Positions 36,617-45,204 of a stretch of DNA of 64,000 nucleotides are shown here, piece after piece. How positions within the stretch are numbered: the stretch's first letter is position 1; each line of letters begins with the position of its first letter. Where the stretch lies: NCBI GenBank assembly GCA_020073465.1, contig JAIQFC010000013.1, positions 62,001 through 126,000 of the forward strand, written 5' to 3'. The translations under genes were made by a program, and so were the position numbers. Origin of the DNA: Terriglobia bacterium (GTDB taxonomy: Bacteria > Acidobacteriota > Terriglobia > Terriglobales > Acidobacteriaceae). A model generated the notes under the pieces. The model saw only the letters and a program-made list of their open reading frames with translations. It was not told the origin of the DNA and ran no database searches.

Positions 36617-37999
36617 TTATTTACGCGTTGTGGCGGGATTTTCTGAAGGGACGGACACAGCCCGTTCCTGGTCGGGAAGACCTTCGGTCCAGCCGGGCAG
36701 GTAGGTGCTTCCGGTAATCAATCTGGCACCCCGTTGGTAGGTGAGGTAGGACCAAGCCCACTGGATGAGGACCAGGAGGCGGTTGCGGAAACCGACGAGG
36801 TACATGATGTGGATGAACAGCCAAGCCAGCCACGCCAGGAATCCGGAGATGTGGATCTTGCCAAACTCGGCCACGGCAGCGGCACGGCCAATAGTAGCCA
36901 GGCTGCCTTTATCCCAGTAGTGGAACTTGGGACGAGAATCAAGATCCCCACCCTCTCGCGAAGGGCGCGAGAAGGGTGGGGCACCCACCGATTCCAGTTC
37001 CTGGCGAATCAGCTTTGCGACAAAGCGTCCTTGCTGCATCGCGACGGGAGCGACGCCGGGGAGCATCTTGCCATGCTCATCTTTCAGCGCGGCGAGATCG
37101 CCGATCACGAAAACTTCGGGATGACCGGGAACGCTAAGGTCCGGTCGTACAAATACCCGGCCGGCGCGATCGGTTGGCGCGCTGAGTTCCTTGCCCAACG
37201 GGGAAGCGGCGACACCTGCGGCCCAGAGGACGATCGCTGCATCCATGTGGGTGTCGCCGATGTGGACGGTTCCGGGTTCGATCCGAGTTACGACCGTTGA
37301 CGTAAGGACCTCTACACCCAGATGTTGTAGCTGCTCTCGGGCGCTGTGCGAGAGATCTTCCGAATATGCAGGCAGGACGCGCGGGCCACCTTCCAGCAGA
37401 AGAACGTGGGCGCTCTTGGGATCGATGGAGCGGAACTCGTGGGCGAGCGCGTGGCGGCTGATCTCGGCGAGCGTCCCGGCGAGTTCAACCCCGGTGGGTC
37501 CGGCGCCGACTACGATGAAGTTCAATGGCTTGCTGGTTTCGCCCGCTGCCGCCTGGCGCTCGGCCAACTCGAAGGCGAGCAGCACGCGGCGGCGAATCTC
37601 GAGTGCGTCTTCGATGGTCTTGAGGCCCGGGGCAAGCGGCTCCCAGTCGTCGTGGCCGAAGTAGGCGTGGCGTGCGCCGGCGGCGACGATCAAGTAGTCG
37701 TAGGGAACGCACTGATCTGGAGTTTCGACGACGCGGCAGTCGAGGTCAAAGCCGGTGACCTCATCCATCAGAACTTCGGCATTCTTGTAACGGCGGAGGA
37801 TCGAACGAATGGGCGCCGCGATTTCTCCCGGCGATAGTCCCGCGGTGGCGACCTGGTAGAGCAGGGGCTGGAAGGTGTGGTGATTCTTGCGATCGATAAC
37901 GGTGATCTGGACCGGCGCGCTTGCCAGAGCGCGAGCGGCATTGAGGCCGCCGAACCCGGCTCCTACGATTACCACCCGAGTTGTTTCCTTGCTGTTCAT
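36617..37999 (-). CDS. ndh: Type II NADH:quinone oxidoreductase (NDH-2) with in-frame repeat insertion
   Basis: A 460-residue flavoprotein. The FAD-binding VVIVGAGFGGLNAARAL is at ~7-23, and the NADH-binding VVGAGPTGVELAG near 165. It should oxidise NADH to quinone at the membrane surface without pumping. The C-terminal region contains hydrophobic amphipathic segments for membrane contact. Within it, a Pro/Arg/Gly-rich stretch (APPFSRPSREGGDLDSRP) interrupts the conserved run before HYWDKGSLATIG and coincides with a family A palindromic repeat. ATG 37999 has a good ribosome site; an ATG at 38224 would run through the next gene's start region. Confidence 0.88.
   Translation of the reverse strand: MNSKETTRVVIVGAGFGGLNAARALASAPVQITVIDRKNHHTFQPLLYQVATAGLSPGEIAAPIRSILRRYKNAEVLMDEVTGFDLDCRVVETPDQCVPYDYLIVAAGARHAYFGHDDWEPLAPGLKTIEDALEIRRRVLLAFELAERQAAAGETSKPLNFIVVGAGPTGVELAGTLAEISRHALAHEFRSIDPKSAHVLLLEGGPRVLPAYSEDLSHSAREQLQHLGVEVLTSTVVTRIEPGTVHIGDTHMDAAIVLWAAGVAASPLGKELSAPTDRAGRVFVRPDLSVPGHPEVFVIGDLAALKDEHGKMLPGVAPVAMQQGRFVAKLIRQELESVGAPPFSRPSREGGDLDSRPKFHYWDKGSLATIGRAAAVAEFGKIHISGFLAWLAWLFIHIMYLVGFRNRLLVLIQWAWSYLTYQRGARLITGSTYLPGWTEGLPDQERAVSVPSENPATTRK
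36946..36981. repeat. Palindromic repeat, family A, inside NDH-2 coding sequence
   Basis: CCCCACCCTCTCGC (36946-36959) pairs with GCGAGAAGGGTGGGG (36967-36981) with a bulged base. It is almost the same sequence as the intergenic copy at 34193-34228, but here it is translated in frame and supplies about 18 extra residues of NDH-2. Confidence 0.8.
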
Positions 38000-38026
38000 C
38001 ACTCCACCTAGATAAGATTCAGCCCG

Positions 38027-39670
38027 ATGGCTGACGGTTCCAGAAGTTCTTCGGCGGAAACCCTGCATCCTGCGTGGGTTCGGTGGCTCATGCCCTCCGT
38101 GGGCGACGTGGTATTCATCGCGTTGCTCGGGCTGTTGGCTTTTACGCCTTTGGCGGTGCGGTTGCTGGGGGACGCAGGAATTGGGTGGCACATCCGTGCC
38201 GGACAGCAGATTCTCGCGACCCATGCGATTCCCCGAGTGGATTCGTTTTCCGCGACGATGCAGGGCAAGCAGTGGTTTGCGTGGGAGTGGCTTTACGACG
38301 CGCTGGTTGGTGGCTTGGAGCGGGTGTCAGGCCTGAACGGAGTGGTCTTCTTCACGGCGCTGGTTCTGGCAGGTGTTTTTGCCTGGACGTTTCGCCTGAT
38401 GGTGCAGCGCGGAACGAATGTGCTCATTGCGGTCGCGCTTGTGTTGCTGGCGGCATCAGCATCGATGATTCATCTCCTGGCGCGGCCCCATGTAGCGAGT
38501 TGGCTGTTCACCGTGGCGTGGTTCTGGATCCTGGATTCGACAGAAAGGGAATGCTCTGGCCAGGGAGTGCGACGGAATCGGAAAATTCTCTGGCTCCTGC
38601 CCCTCCTTATGTTCGTCTGGGTGAATGTTCACGGGGGATGGCTGATTGGATTTGTCTTGCTGGGGATTTACTGGATCAGTGCAGTAGTCACGCGGCTCAC
38701 GACCAAAGGCGACAAACTGGAAGGGGTCCTGCTCCAGTTTCGCTCGGCTCAACGTGCGAGGGACTTGGCCTTCACGGGAATGATTGCGGCGGTAGCGACG
38801 TTGGCGAATCCCTATGGGTGGAGATTGCATAGCCATGTTTATCACTATCTTTCCAATCGTTTCCTGATGGATCACATCGATGAATTTCAATCGCCAAACT
38901 TCCATGGCGTGGCGCAGAGGTGCTTTGCGATTTTGATTTTGATTGCGTTTGTGGCGTTGGCAGCCAGGGCGCGCCGGCTGCAATTGAGTGAGGGGTTGGT
39001 CGCATTGTTTGCGGTGTATTCGGGGCTGGTTGCTTCGCGGAATATTCCGGTCTCGTCGTTGCTACTGGTGATCGTCGCGGGGCCAGTGCTCTCGCAGGCG
39101 TTCGAAAAGACTGGTGGGCGCCGACTCTTGGGCTGGGCCCGAGTAGCCGAGCTTCGCTCGGCCGGACAGCCGGGGGCGGCTGGCCCCACATTCCTCGCAC
39201 GGATGGGAACCGTTGAATTAAGCCTGCGCGGGCACCTTTGGGCGGTTGTCACGGTTGTCGTGTCGTGCTGGATCGTGTTTCATAGCGGCTTCGCCGGACC
39301 AAGCAAGCTGATGGATGCGCACTTCGATTCCACACGATTTCCAGTGCAGGCCGTTGATTTCCTCGAGCTTAGCGGTTCTCAAGACCCGGTGCTGAGTCCC
39401 GATTACTGGGGTGGGTATCTGATCTACAGGCTCTATCCCAGAGTACTGGTTGTGGCGGATGACCGGCATGATCTGTACGGGGAGGAATTCTTCAGGCAAT
39501 ACTTGAAGATGGTGCATCTGGAGCCGGGATGGGAATCTCTCCTGAGGGAGCAGCATGTTCATCGTGTCCTGATGCCGAGAGGATCGGCGGTGGCCAATAT
39601 TTTGGCGGAGAGCCCAGAATGGATGTTGGTCTACGGAGACGACGTGGGTGTTTTGTTTCAGGAGAAATAG
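38027..39670 (+). CDS. GT-C-like membrane protein with in-frame repeat insertion
   Basis: A 547-residue polytopic protein with ~9-10 helices and a C-terminal soluble domain of about 110 residues. The first loop carries DAGIGWHIRAGQ, and the gene at 51646 has the equivalent DPDVWWHLRTGE; the C-terminal domains also match (YWGGYLIYRLYP against YDWGGYLIWRLYP), so the two are paralogues, probably GT-C glycosyltransferases. At residues ~372-390 there is a small Gly/Ala-rich insertion (AELRSAGQPGAAGPTF) that coincides with a family B palindrome. The start is 28 nt from the divergent NDH-2 start, so promoter regions overlap. Confidence 0.65.
   Translation: MADGSRSSSAETLHPAWVRWLMPSVGDVVFIALLGLLAFTPLAVRLLGDAGIGWHIRAGQQILATHAIPRVDSFSATMQGKQWFAWEWLYDALVGGLERVSGLNGVVFFTALVLAGVFAWTFRLMVQRGTNVLIAVALVLLAASASMIHLLARPHVASWLFTVAWFWILDSTERECSGQGVRRNRKILWLLPLLMFVWVNVHGGWLIGFVLLGIYWISAVVTRLTTKGDKLEGVLLQFRSAQRARDLAFTGMIAAVATLANPYGWRLHSHVYHYLSNRFLMDHIDEFQSPNFHGVAQRCFAILILIAFVALAARARRLQLSEGLVALFAVYSGLVASRNIPVSSLLLVIVAGPVLSQAFEKTGGRRLLGWARVAELRSAGQPGAAGPTFLARMGTVELSLRGHLWAVVTVVVSCWIVFHSGFAGPSKLMDAHFDSTRFPVQAVDFLELSGSQDPVLSPDYWGGYLIYRLYPRVLVVADDRHDLYGEEFFRQYLKMVHLEPGWESLLREQHVHRVLMPRGSAVANILAESPEWMLVYGDDVGVLFQEK
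39147..39186. repeat. Palindromic repeat, family B, inside a coding sequence
   Basis: GGACAGCC (39164-39171) and GGCTGGCC (39178-39185), preceded by GCTTCGCTCGGCC, match the other copies. It is read in frame within the GT-C-like gene. Confidence 0.6.
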
Positions 39671-39879
39671 ATCAACCCGAGGCTGAGCCTGAGAAGGCGC
39701 ACACCACGATTTTGCCTGCGTTTCGATTGTTGCACAACCATTCACGTTGACATCCCACGAAATCCCAAGCTATGTTCAGCAGCGCCTTTTCAGCTGCGTT
39801 AGTATCCGTCCCTGAATGCCCTGCCATTTGTTTGGAGCAGAACTGCGCTTACAAATCTCTTTCCGACTGCAAGGACGAA

Positions 39880-41409
39880 ATGCGAATGAATCGAATTATC
39901 TGTGGATGCCACCGCATTGGAGCGCTGTTTGCTCTCGTGACCGCTCTTGTGGCATTGGGATGTGGAGCGCCGGCGAGCCCGGCGCAGACGATGCAGGACC
40001 TTCCCGCGGCGAACTTGACACAAGTCAGTTCGGACCCGTTTACGGTTGGCCCTGGGCAGCATGCGACGGAAGTGGAACCGCACGTGTTAGCCAACGGCTC
40101 GACCCTGGTGGCTGCTTTTCAGACTGGGCGCATTGCCCCGGGCGGCTCGACCGACATCGGCTGGGCTACGTCGACGAACGGCGGCACCAGTTGGACTCAC
40201 GGATTCCTGCCGGGCCTGACCAAAGGGGAAGGGTCGGGTCCGTACGACGCAGCCTCGGATCCCGCGGTTGCGTTTGACGCCAAGCATGGCGTGTGGATGA
40301 TTGCTTCGCTGCCCATCTCGAACACGTCGCGGACGCCGGCAGTGGTAGTGAGCCGGTCGACCGACGGAGGATTTACCTGGGAGAATCCGGTGAGCGTGGA
40401 TACGAACGCGATCAGCTCGGACAAGAATTGGATCGTGTGCGATAACACGTCGAGCAGTCCCTTCTTTGGCAATTGCTATGTCGAATGGGACGACCCTTCG
40501 GCTGGCGATGAGATTCTGATGAGCACATCGGTCGACGGCGGACAGACCTGGGGGCCGGCGACCGCGACCGCGAACCATGCCAGCGGAATCGGCGGACAGC
40601 CGCTGGTCCAGCCGAACGGAACCGTGGTGGTGCCGATTGAAACGTCGGGAATTTCCGCCTTCTCCTCGACGAATGGAGGCGTGAACTGGTCGGCGCCGGT
40701 GACGGTTGCCGGCATCCAGAGTCATCTGGATGCGGGGGGAATCCGCAGTGGCCCGCTGCCTTCGGCCGCGCTCGACGGGGCAGGAACAGTGTGGGTAGTG
40801 TGGGAAGATTGCCGCTTCCGGAGCAGCTGCTCGACCAACGATCTGGTCTATAGCACTTCCGCCGACGGCACCCATTGGTCGAAAGTAACGCGTGTGCCGG
40901 CCGATCCAACCACCAGCACGGTGGATCACTTCATTCCCGGGATTGGCATCGATCCCGCGACTTCGGGCGCCACCGCGCACATTGGAATTCATTACTATCT
41001 GTATCCCAAAAGTAACTGCACTAAATCGACCTGCCAGCTCTTGGTGGCATACATCTCCTCTCACAACGGAGGTACGACCTGGCATACGCCTGTGAAGCTG
41101 GCGGGGCCGATGAGTCTGAGCTGGTTGCCGAACTCGCAGAACGGGCTGATGGTCGGGGACTACATCGCTACGGCCTTCACCAATGGGATCCCGCATGGCG
41201 TGTTTGCCGTGGCCGCGCCGAAGTCGGGAACAACGTTCAATGAGTCAATGTTTACGGCGCAGGGTTTGACCGCGGCAGTGGCGGAGGGAGCACAGTTGTC
41301 CTCAGCCGCGGATAGGCCGGTGCATGGGCTCTCGGAGAAGATTGAAAGGGAGCGTCCGGAGAAGGGCGTGATCCCGCCACCGCGGAAGGCTAGAAAGAGC
41401 GCGAAGTAG
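39880..41409 (+). CDS. Secreted Asp-box (BNR/sialidase-like) beta-propeller protein
   Basis: About 509 residues with an N-terminal export signal ending near a Cys (ALVALGC), possibly a lipoprotein site, although the lipobox is imperfect. The mature part has six Asp-box-like repeats (for example STNGGTSW, STDGGFTW, SVDGGQTW, SADGTHW), the pattern of six-bladed sialidase-type propellers. No catalytic Tyr/Glu set is evident, so it may bind sugars or be a non-enzymatic propeller. An upstream in-frame start at 39772 would give a poor signal peptide. Confidence 0.72.
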   Translation: MRMNRIICGCHRIGALFALVTALVALGCGAPASPAQTMQDLPAANLTQVSSDPFTVGPGQHATEVEPHVLANGSTLVAAFQTGRIAPGGSTDIGWATSTNGGTSWTHGFLPGLTKGEGSGPYDAASDPAVAFDAKHGVWMIASLPISNTSRTPAVVVSRSTDGGFTWENPVSVDTNAISSDKNWIVCDNTSSSPFFGNCYVEWDDPSAGDEILMSTSVDGGQTWGPATATANHASGIGGQPLVQPNGTVVVPIETSGISAFSSTNGGVNWSAPVTVAGIQSHLDAGGIRSGPLPSAALDGAGTVWVVWEDCRFRSSCSTNDLVYSTSADGTHWSKVTRVPADPTTSTVDHFIPGIGIDPATSGATAHIGIHYYLYPKSNCTKSTCQLLVAYISSHNGGTTWHTPVKLAGPMSLSWLPNSQNGLMVGDYIATAFTNGIPHGVFAVAAPKSGTTFNESMFTAQGLTAAVAEGAQLSSAADRPVHGLSEKIERERPEKGVIPPPRKARKSAK

Positions 41410-41431
41410 AGGCTCGGAAGTTCTCGAAGAG

Positions 41432-41459
41432 GCCGCTGATTTGGATCGGCGGCTTTTTT
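41432..41459 (+). terminator. Rho-independent terminator of the Asp-box gene
   Basis: Stem GCCGCTGAT (41432-41440) / ATCGGCGGC (41445-41453), nine pairs including one G-U, with a TTGG loop, then six T at 41454-41459. It terminates the plus-strand gene and lies between convergent genes. Confidence 0.85.
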
Positions 41460-41467
41460 CTCGGCGC

Positions 41468-43867
41468 TCAGAACTTGTCGTCGGTGTTGGTATTGAAGCC
41501 CAGGATCGCGTTGACCTGCACGGGTTGGTCACCGTGCATGGCGGGACGGAACTTCCATTTCGAGATGGCTGCCAGAACCTTCACGGTCACGTCGGGGGCG
41601 CCAGACTCAAGCAGGCTCAGGATTTTGAGATTGCCGGACGTATCAAGGACGCAGCGGACCGTTATCTGGGTACGCTGCAGTCCGGGTGGCAGGTCAGCGC
41701 GCAGAGGTTCAGGACCGACGAGGTCTCCACTGTAGGCATGGCCCGCCGAATTTGGATCGGCGAACTGCATGGATGCCGGGCCGAACGGCGTGTCGAAGTA
41801 GACCGTGTAGTTGTCGCCGGGCAACTCGCCGTAGCGATTAAAGGCGCCTCCGGATCGTGCCGTGGCCACAATCGTAATGGCCGGACCGGGTTGCTGCTTG
41901 ACGGACGAGCGCTGCGGAACGGTGGGACTGCTGCCGCCGTCGGATCCGAAGCTGGGCAGGTTGATGATCGCGGTGCTGCCACCGCTGATGGAAACACCCG
42001 GTACCGCCGGAGTGCCGCTCGTCCCGCTGCCAGCACCGCCCGGTCCGGGCGTGGGAGAGATGCCACCACGGGCATTGGGATCGGAGCCGCGGCCGGTTCC
42101 GGTTTTCCCCGCGCCGGTGCCTCCTCCTGTCATCCCGCTGCCGGGTCCGCTACCGCGCCCGATGCTGGAACCCCCGCCAGATCCGCCGAGGCCGGGCTTG
42201 TCTCCTCCTGTCGGCGACATAGCCAGGGAACCGGTACCCGCATTGCCCGGCATGCCGACTTTGGATCCGGGCTGGTTTGAGATAACTACACCCGAACCGC
42301 CGCCGTTGCCTCCTCCGCTGGGTGGAGCGAGCACCGAGCCAGTGTCGAGAGGGCCGCCAAGACCTGTGCCTCTCGCACTGCGGCCTGAGCCGGACACGGA
42401 CGTCCCTCCTCCGATCGAAGGTGGAGGCGGGACGACGTTGCGGGCGAGCAGGGTTCCACCCGGCCCACCAGCAGTAGCAGTCCCCGCGCCGCGGCCTGAA
42501 CCTGTGACCGAGGGCGGCGGTGGGACAACATTAGCGGTCACCGAACCTGTCGGGGATCCCCCCGCAGAGCGTCCGGTACCGCCTGTGCCCGACACAGACG
42601 GCGGGGGCGGGACGACGCTTGTGCCGATTGCAGTCCCTGTTCCTCCCGGAGTGCCCCGAGGATTGCCCGACGCGCCGTTCCCGCTGATGCTTGGGGGCGG
42701 TGGAACAACATCGGTGGTCCCGAAGAGCTTCCCAATCAGGCTGCTCATCAGGCCGCCGCTGCCGGACGGCGTGGGCGGAGGAGGAACCACGGCCTTGGAC
42801 GGATCCCCGAGGCTGCCCGAGGCCAGCCTATGCAAATCGCGCGACATGTCGGCGGACGGCGGTGGGGCGATGACAGAAGGAGCGGGCATCGTCAGCTTTG
42901 CAGTTCGTGATGTCTCGCGTTCGGGAGCAGAGACGGGCGGTGGAACCACCGCAACGTCGGTCATCTGGACCGGCGATCGCGAAATCTCCGGGCTCGCGGC
43001 GCTGGGCGCGGGCGGAATGATCGTCCCGCTTAACGCCGGAGCGCTGCGAGCGTGTTCGCGAGCTATATTCGGAGCGGGCGCAACCACACTCGAATCGAGC
43101 TTCGGCGCGACCAGCGTGTGCTCTCGAGAGACACTTGGTGCAGGCGCGATGACGGCGGCGCTAAGCGAGGGAGCGCTGAGCGGATTGTCGCGCGAGATGC
43201 TGGGAGCCGGAGGAATGACGGACGGTGTGGGCAGACTCCCGCGGGTGTAGTCGCGAGTTAGATTCGGTGCAGGTGCAATCACATCCGCTGGCAACGTGAG
43301 AGATGGCCGGGCCGAGCGCACGCCCTCCAGCGGCGGCGGCCCCGGATTCGCTTTGATTGCCAGCAGATTTGCCACCGCGTCCCGGGAAGCGGGAATCTTG
43401 AGGTTGGGAGCGTCGACGACCTTCTCCACCAGCGACCCTCCGCGTGCAATCCGGATGGTCTGCGTGCGGTGATGCGCTTCGTTGCCCCCGGCGCTGCCGG
43501 CGATCCCGGCTTGCGCTCCGCCTAAGTCTTCGGTGCGAGGCAGTTCGTCGCCGGAGTAGTAGATCACGTCGTGACTGGAGAGCTTCGGAGCCACGTAGGG
43601 GCGGAGTTGCCTGATCTTTATCGGGAGGACGATCACGACAAAGAGGAGAAAGGCCTCGGTCAGCCAAGTGGCCAGCATCCCACGGTAGGGACGAAGGCCG
43701 TAGGGAGCTTCGCCGGCCAGACGCGCCATCGAGCGAGACAGGGCGGGGCGGATGGAGGTAACGAACTCCTCCCAGGGCGAAGACCATTCGACCAGGAGTT
43801 TGGGTACTTCGTGCAACTGGGTGGCCCGGAGCTGTGCGGTTTCTTCGAGTTGGAGCGTTTCAGTCAC
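41468..43867 (-). CDS. TonB-like protein with long repetitive Pro/Gly linker
   Basis: 799 residues. One helix lies at ~67-83. Residues 195-345 hold about seven degenerate units around VIAPAPSxSRE; 358-488 five units of VVPPPPSxSG; ~515-665 are Gly/Ser-rich; and ~690-799 form a TonB-type C-terminal domain that ends in WKFRPAMHGDQPV. The architecture suggests a protein anchored in the inner membrane that spans the periplasm. It is 4 nt from the DUF192 gene (overlap) and may be the last gene of the Tad operon. ExbB/ExbD are not encoded nearby. Confidence 0.78.
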   Translation of the reverse strand: MTETLQLEETAQLRATQLHEVPKLLVEWSSPWEEFVTSIRPALSRSMARLAGEAPYGLRPYRGMLATWLTEAFLLFVVIVLPIKIRQLRPYVAPKLSSHDVIYYSGDELPRTEDLGGAQAGIAGSAGGNEAHHRTQTIRIARGGSLVEKVVDAPNLKIPASRDAVANLLAIKANPGPPPLEGVRSARPSLTLPADVIAPAPNLTRDYTRGSLPTPSVIPPAPSISRDNPLSAPSLSAAVIAPAPSVSREHTLVAPKLDSSVVAPAPNIAREHARSAPALSGTIIPPAPSAASPEISRSPVQMTDVAVVPPPVSAPERETSRTAKLTMPAPSVIAPPPSADMSRDLHRLASGSLGDPSKAVVPPPPTPSGSGGLMSSLIGKLFGTTDVVPPPPSISGNGASGNPRGTPGGTGTAIGTSVVPPPPSVSGTGGTGRSAGGSPTGSVTANVVPPPPSVTGSGRGAGTATAGGPGGTLLARNVVPPPPSIGGGTSVSGSGRSARGTGLGGPLDTGSVLAPPSGGGNGGGSGVVISNQPGSKVGMPGNAGTGSLAMSPTGGDKPGLGGSGGGSSIGRGSGPGSGMTGGGTGAGKTGTGRGSDPNARGGISPTPGPGGAGSGTSGTPAVPGVSISGGSTAIINLPSFGSDGGSSPTVPQRSSVKQQPGPAITIVATARSGGAFNRYGELPGDNYTVYFDTPFGPASMQFADPNSAGHAYSGDLVGPEPLRADLPPGLQRTQITVRCVLDTSGNLKILSLLESGAPDVTVKVLAAISKWKFRPAMHGDQPVQVNAILGFNTNTDDKF
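42308..43285 (-). repeat. Coding tandem repeats of the TonB-like protein
   Basis: Approximately twelve imperfect units of 18-40 codons, in two classes: V-I/V-x-P-A-P (residues ~195-345) and V-V-P-P-P-P-S (residues ~358-520). Unit spacing is variable, so this is a degenerate array rather than a clean tandem repeat. Confidence 0.7.
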
Positions 43868-44262
43868 GCGGTCGGATTCCGGCCCTCTTTCCCCACATTG
43901 AATTCAATTTTATCGCCTACCGCAGTCCTTGTTTCAGCGATTGTCTGACATGGCAATTCCAGTACTGAAATGGCTTGCAGGCGCACGGGAGCGAAACGCC
44001 AGGGCCGCAAGTTCGGCTCGAGATGGACGACCGTCTGGTTGCGATCCAGGTAGACCACGTCGATGGCAAACCGCATGGCCAGAGTATGAACGCCCCGGCA
44101 AGGGACAATCCAGAGTCCGCAACCGTTACGGAAGTCACTGGTGGAGGCCCCAAGCAGGCCACGCAGGCGAGTCCAGTGCGTGTCGGCAAGCGCCAGGGCG
44201 GTGGCCAGATAGACCTGCCGCGTCCGGTTGAAAGCTTGCGCTTGAGGAGAAAAAACTGCCAT
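43864..44262 (-). CDS. DUF192 family protein
   Basis: A 132-residue protein with the DUF192 fold (LRGLLG near residue 35, RGVHTLAMRFAIDVVYLD at ~57-74, then the VLELPCQT segment). The family is widespread, of unknown biochemical function; some archaeal members are proposed to act with secretion. No signal peptide is visible here. It overlaps the TonB-like gene by 4 nt and follows tadC by 34 nt, so it is part of the Tad-type operon. Confidence 0.85.
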   Translation of the reverse strand: MAVFSPQAQAFNRTRQVYLATALALADTHWTRLRGLLGASTSDFRNGCGLWIVPCRGVHTLAMRFAIDVVYLDRNQTVVHLEPNLRPWRFAPVRLQAISVLELPCQTIAETRTAVGDKIEFNVGKEGRNPTA

Positions 44263-44296
44263 GAATACGAATGCTCCCAGTTTCCTGTTCTGTCCT

Positions 44297-45202
44297 CTAT
44301 TTCCCCGAGATCGGGCCCAGTTGCCGGATTAGCTCGATCACGGCCGGGCCAATCGTGACAAAAATGATCGAAGGCAGAACAAAGAGTACGAGGGGAGGGA
44401 CCATCTTGATGGTCGTTTTGGCGGCCTGCTCTTCGGCCCGTTGCCGGCGTTCCGTGCGGAGGGAATCGGAATGTACGCGGAGGGCCTGGGCGACACTGGT
44501 TCCGAAGCGGTCGGTCTGTATCAGCGTACCAACTAGAGAACGGATGTCGTCAACGCCGGTGCGGTCAACCAGGTTACGGAGGGCTTCCGCACGGGGCTTT
44601 CCGGCACGCATCTCCAGGTTGACAAGGTGAAATTCGTCGCTCAGGTCGGGATGGGCGTGATGGAGATCCTCGCCGACGCGCAGCAAGGCTTGGTCGAGGG
44701 CGAGTCCAGCTTCCACGCAGATCACAGTGAGATCTAAAGCGTCCGGCAAAGCCAGGCGGATGCGCTGCTGGCGATCCCTGATCATGCGCTTCAGGAGGAA
44801 CCTGGGAACGAAGAATCCGAGGCCGGGGACGCCGGCCAGCAGCATCATGTTGTCGAAACCGGAAAACAGGACTACTCCCGCAAAACCAACGAGAGCGAGC
44901 AGAAGCCGCGCGCCGAAATAGTAGTTGACGTGGGCGGCATCGCGGAGACCTGCCTGGATGAGCCATCCCCGGGTGCGGGAAACGTCGGCGGGAGAAAGCG
45001 GGATGGCTTTGCTCAGAGGATCGAGGGCCTGTTCGAGGCGTTCTCTGAGAGCCGGTTTCTCCTGGACTTGCTGCTGCTGGCCTCCGAGGGCGCGCAGGCG
45101 AGCGCCGAGTACCGAGCTGGGCGTCACCGCGGCTGCGCCGAGGGAAAACACCACCACGACAACGGTGAGAAACACGATGATCGTGAGAATCAACGGCAAC
45201 AT
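44297..45202 (-). CDS. tadC: Flp pilus assembly membrane protein TadC
   Basis: A 302-residue type II/IV secretion F-domain protein with an N-terminal helix and three more helices toward the C-terminus. It has the TadC-type order: helix, cytoplasmic domain ending ALDLTVICVEAGLALDQAL, then two C-terminal helices. It forms the inner-membrane platform with TadB. The ATG at 45202 is 2 nt from the TadB stop, showing coupling. The region above 45202 that stays open is antisense or out of frame with TadB. Confidence 0.88.
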   Translation of the reverse strand: MLPLILTIIVFLTVVVVVFSLGAAAVTPSSVLGARLRALGGQQQQVQEKPALRERLEQALDPLSKAIPLSPADVSRTRGWLIQAGLRDAAHVNYYFGARLLLALVGFAGVVLFSGFDNMMLLAGVPGLGFFVPRFLLKRMIRDRQQRIRLALPDALDLTVICVEAGLALDQALLRVGEDLHHAHPDLSDEFHLVNLEMRAGKPRAEALRNLVDRTGVDDIRSLVGTLIQTDRFGTSVAQALRVHSDSLRTERRQRAEEQAAKTTIKMVPPLVLFVLPSIIFVTIGPAVIELIRQLGPISGK

Positions 45203-45204
45203 CG

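Noticed and set aside
41862..43250. A 462-codon plus-strand frame opposite the TonB-like repeats
   Set aside because: Its Pro/Gly-rich product is the complement of the repetitive linker. The opposite frame has a membrane anchor and a TonB C-terminus and is the better gene.
42308..43285. Possible CRISPR-like array
   Set aside because: The repeats are in-frame protein-coding units of variable spacing and sequence, not identical repeats with unique spacers.
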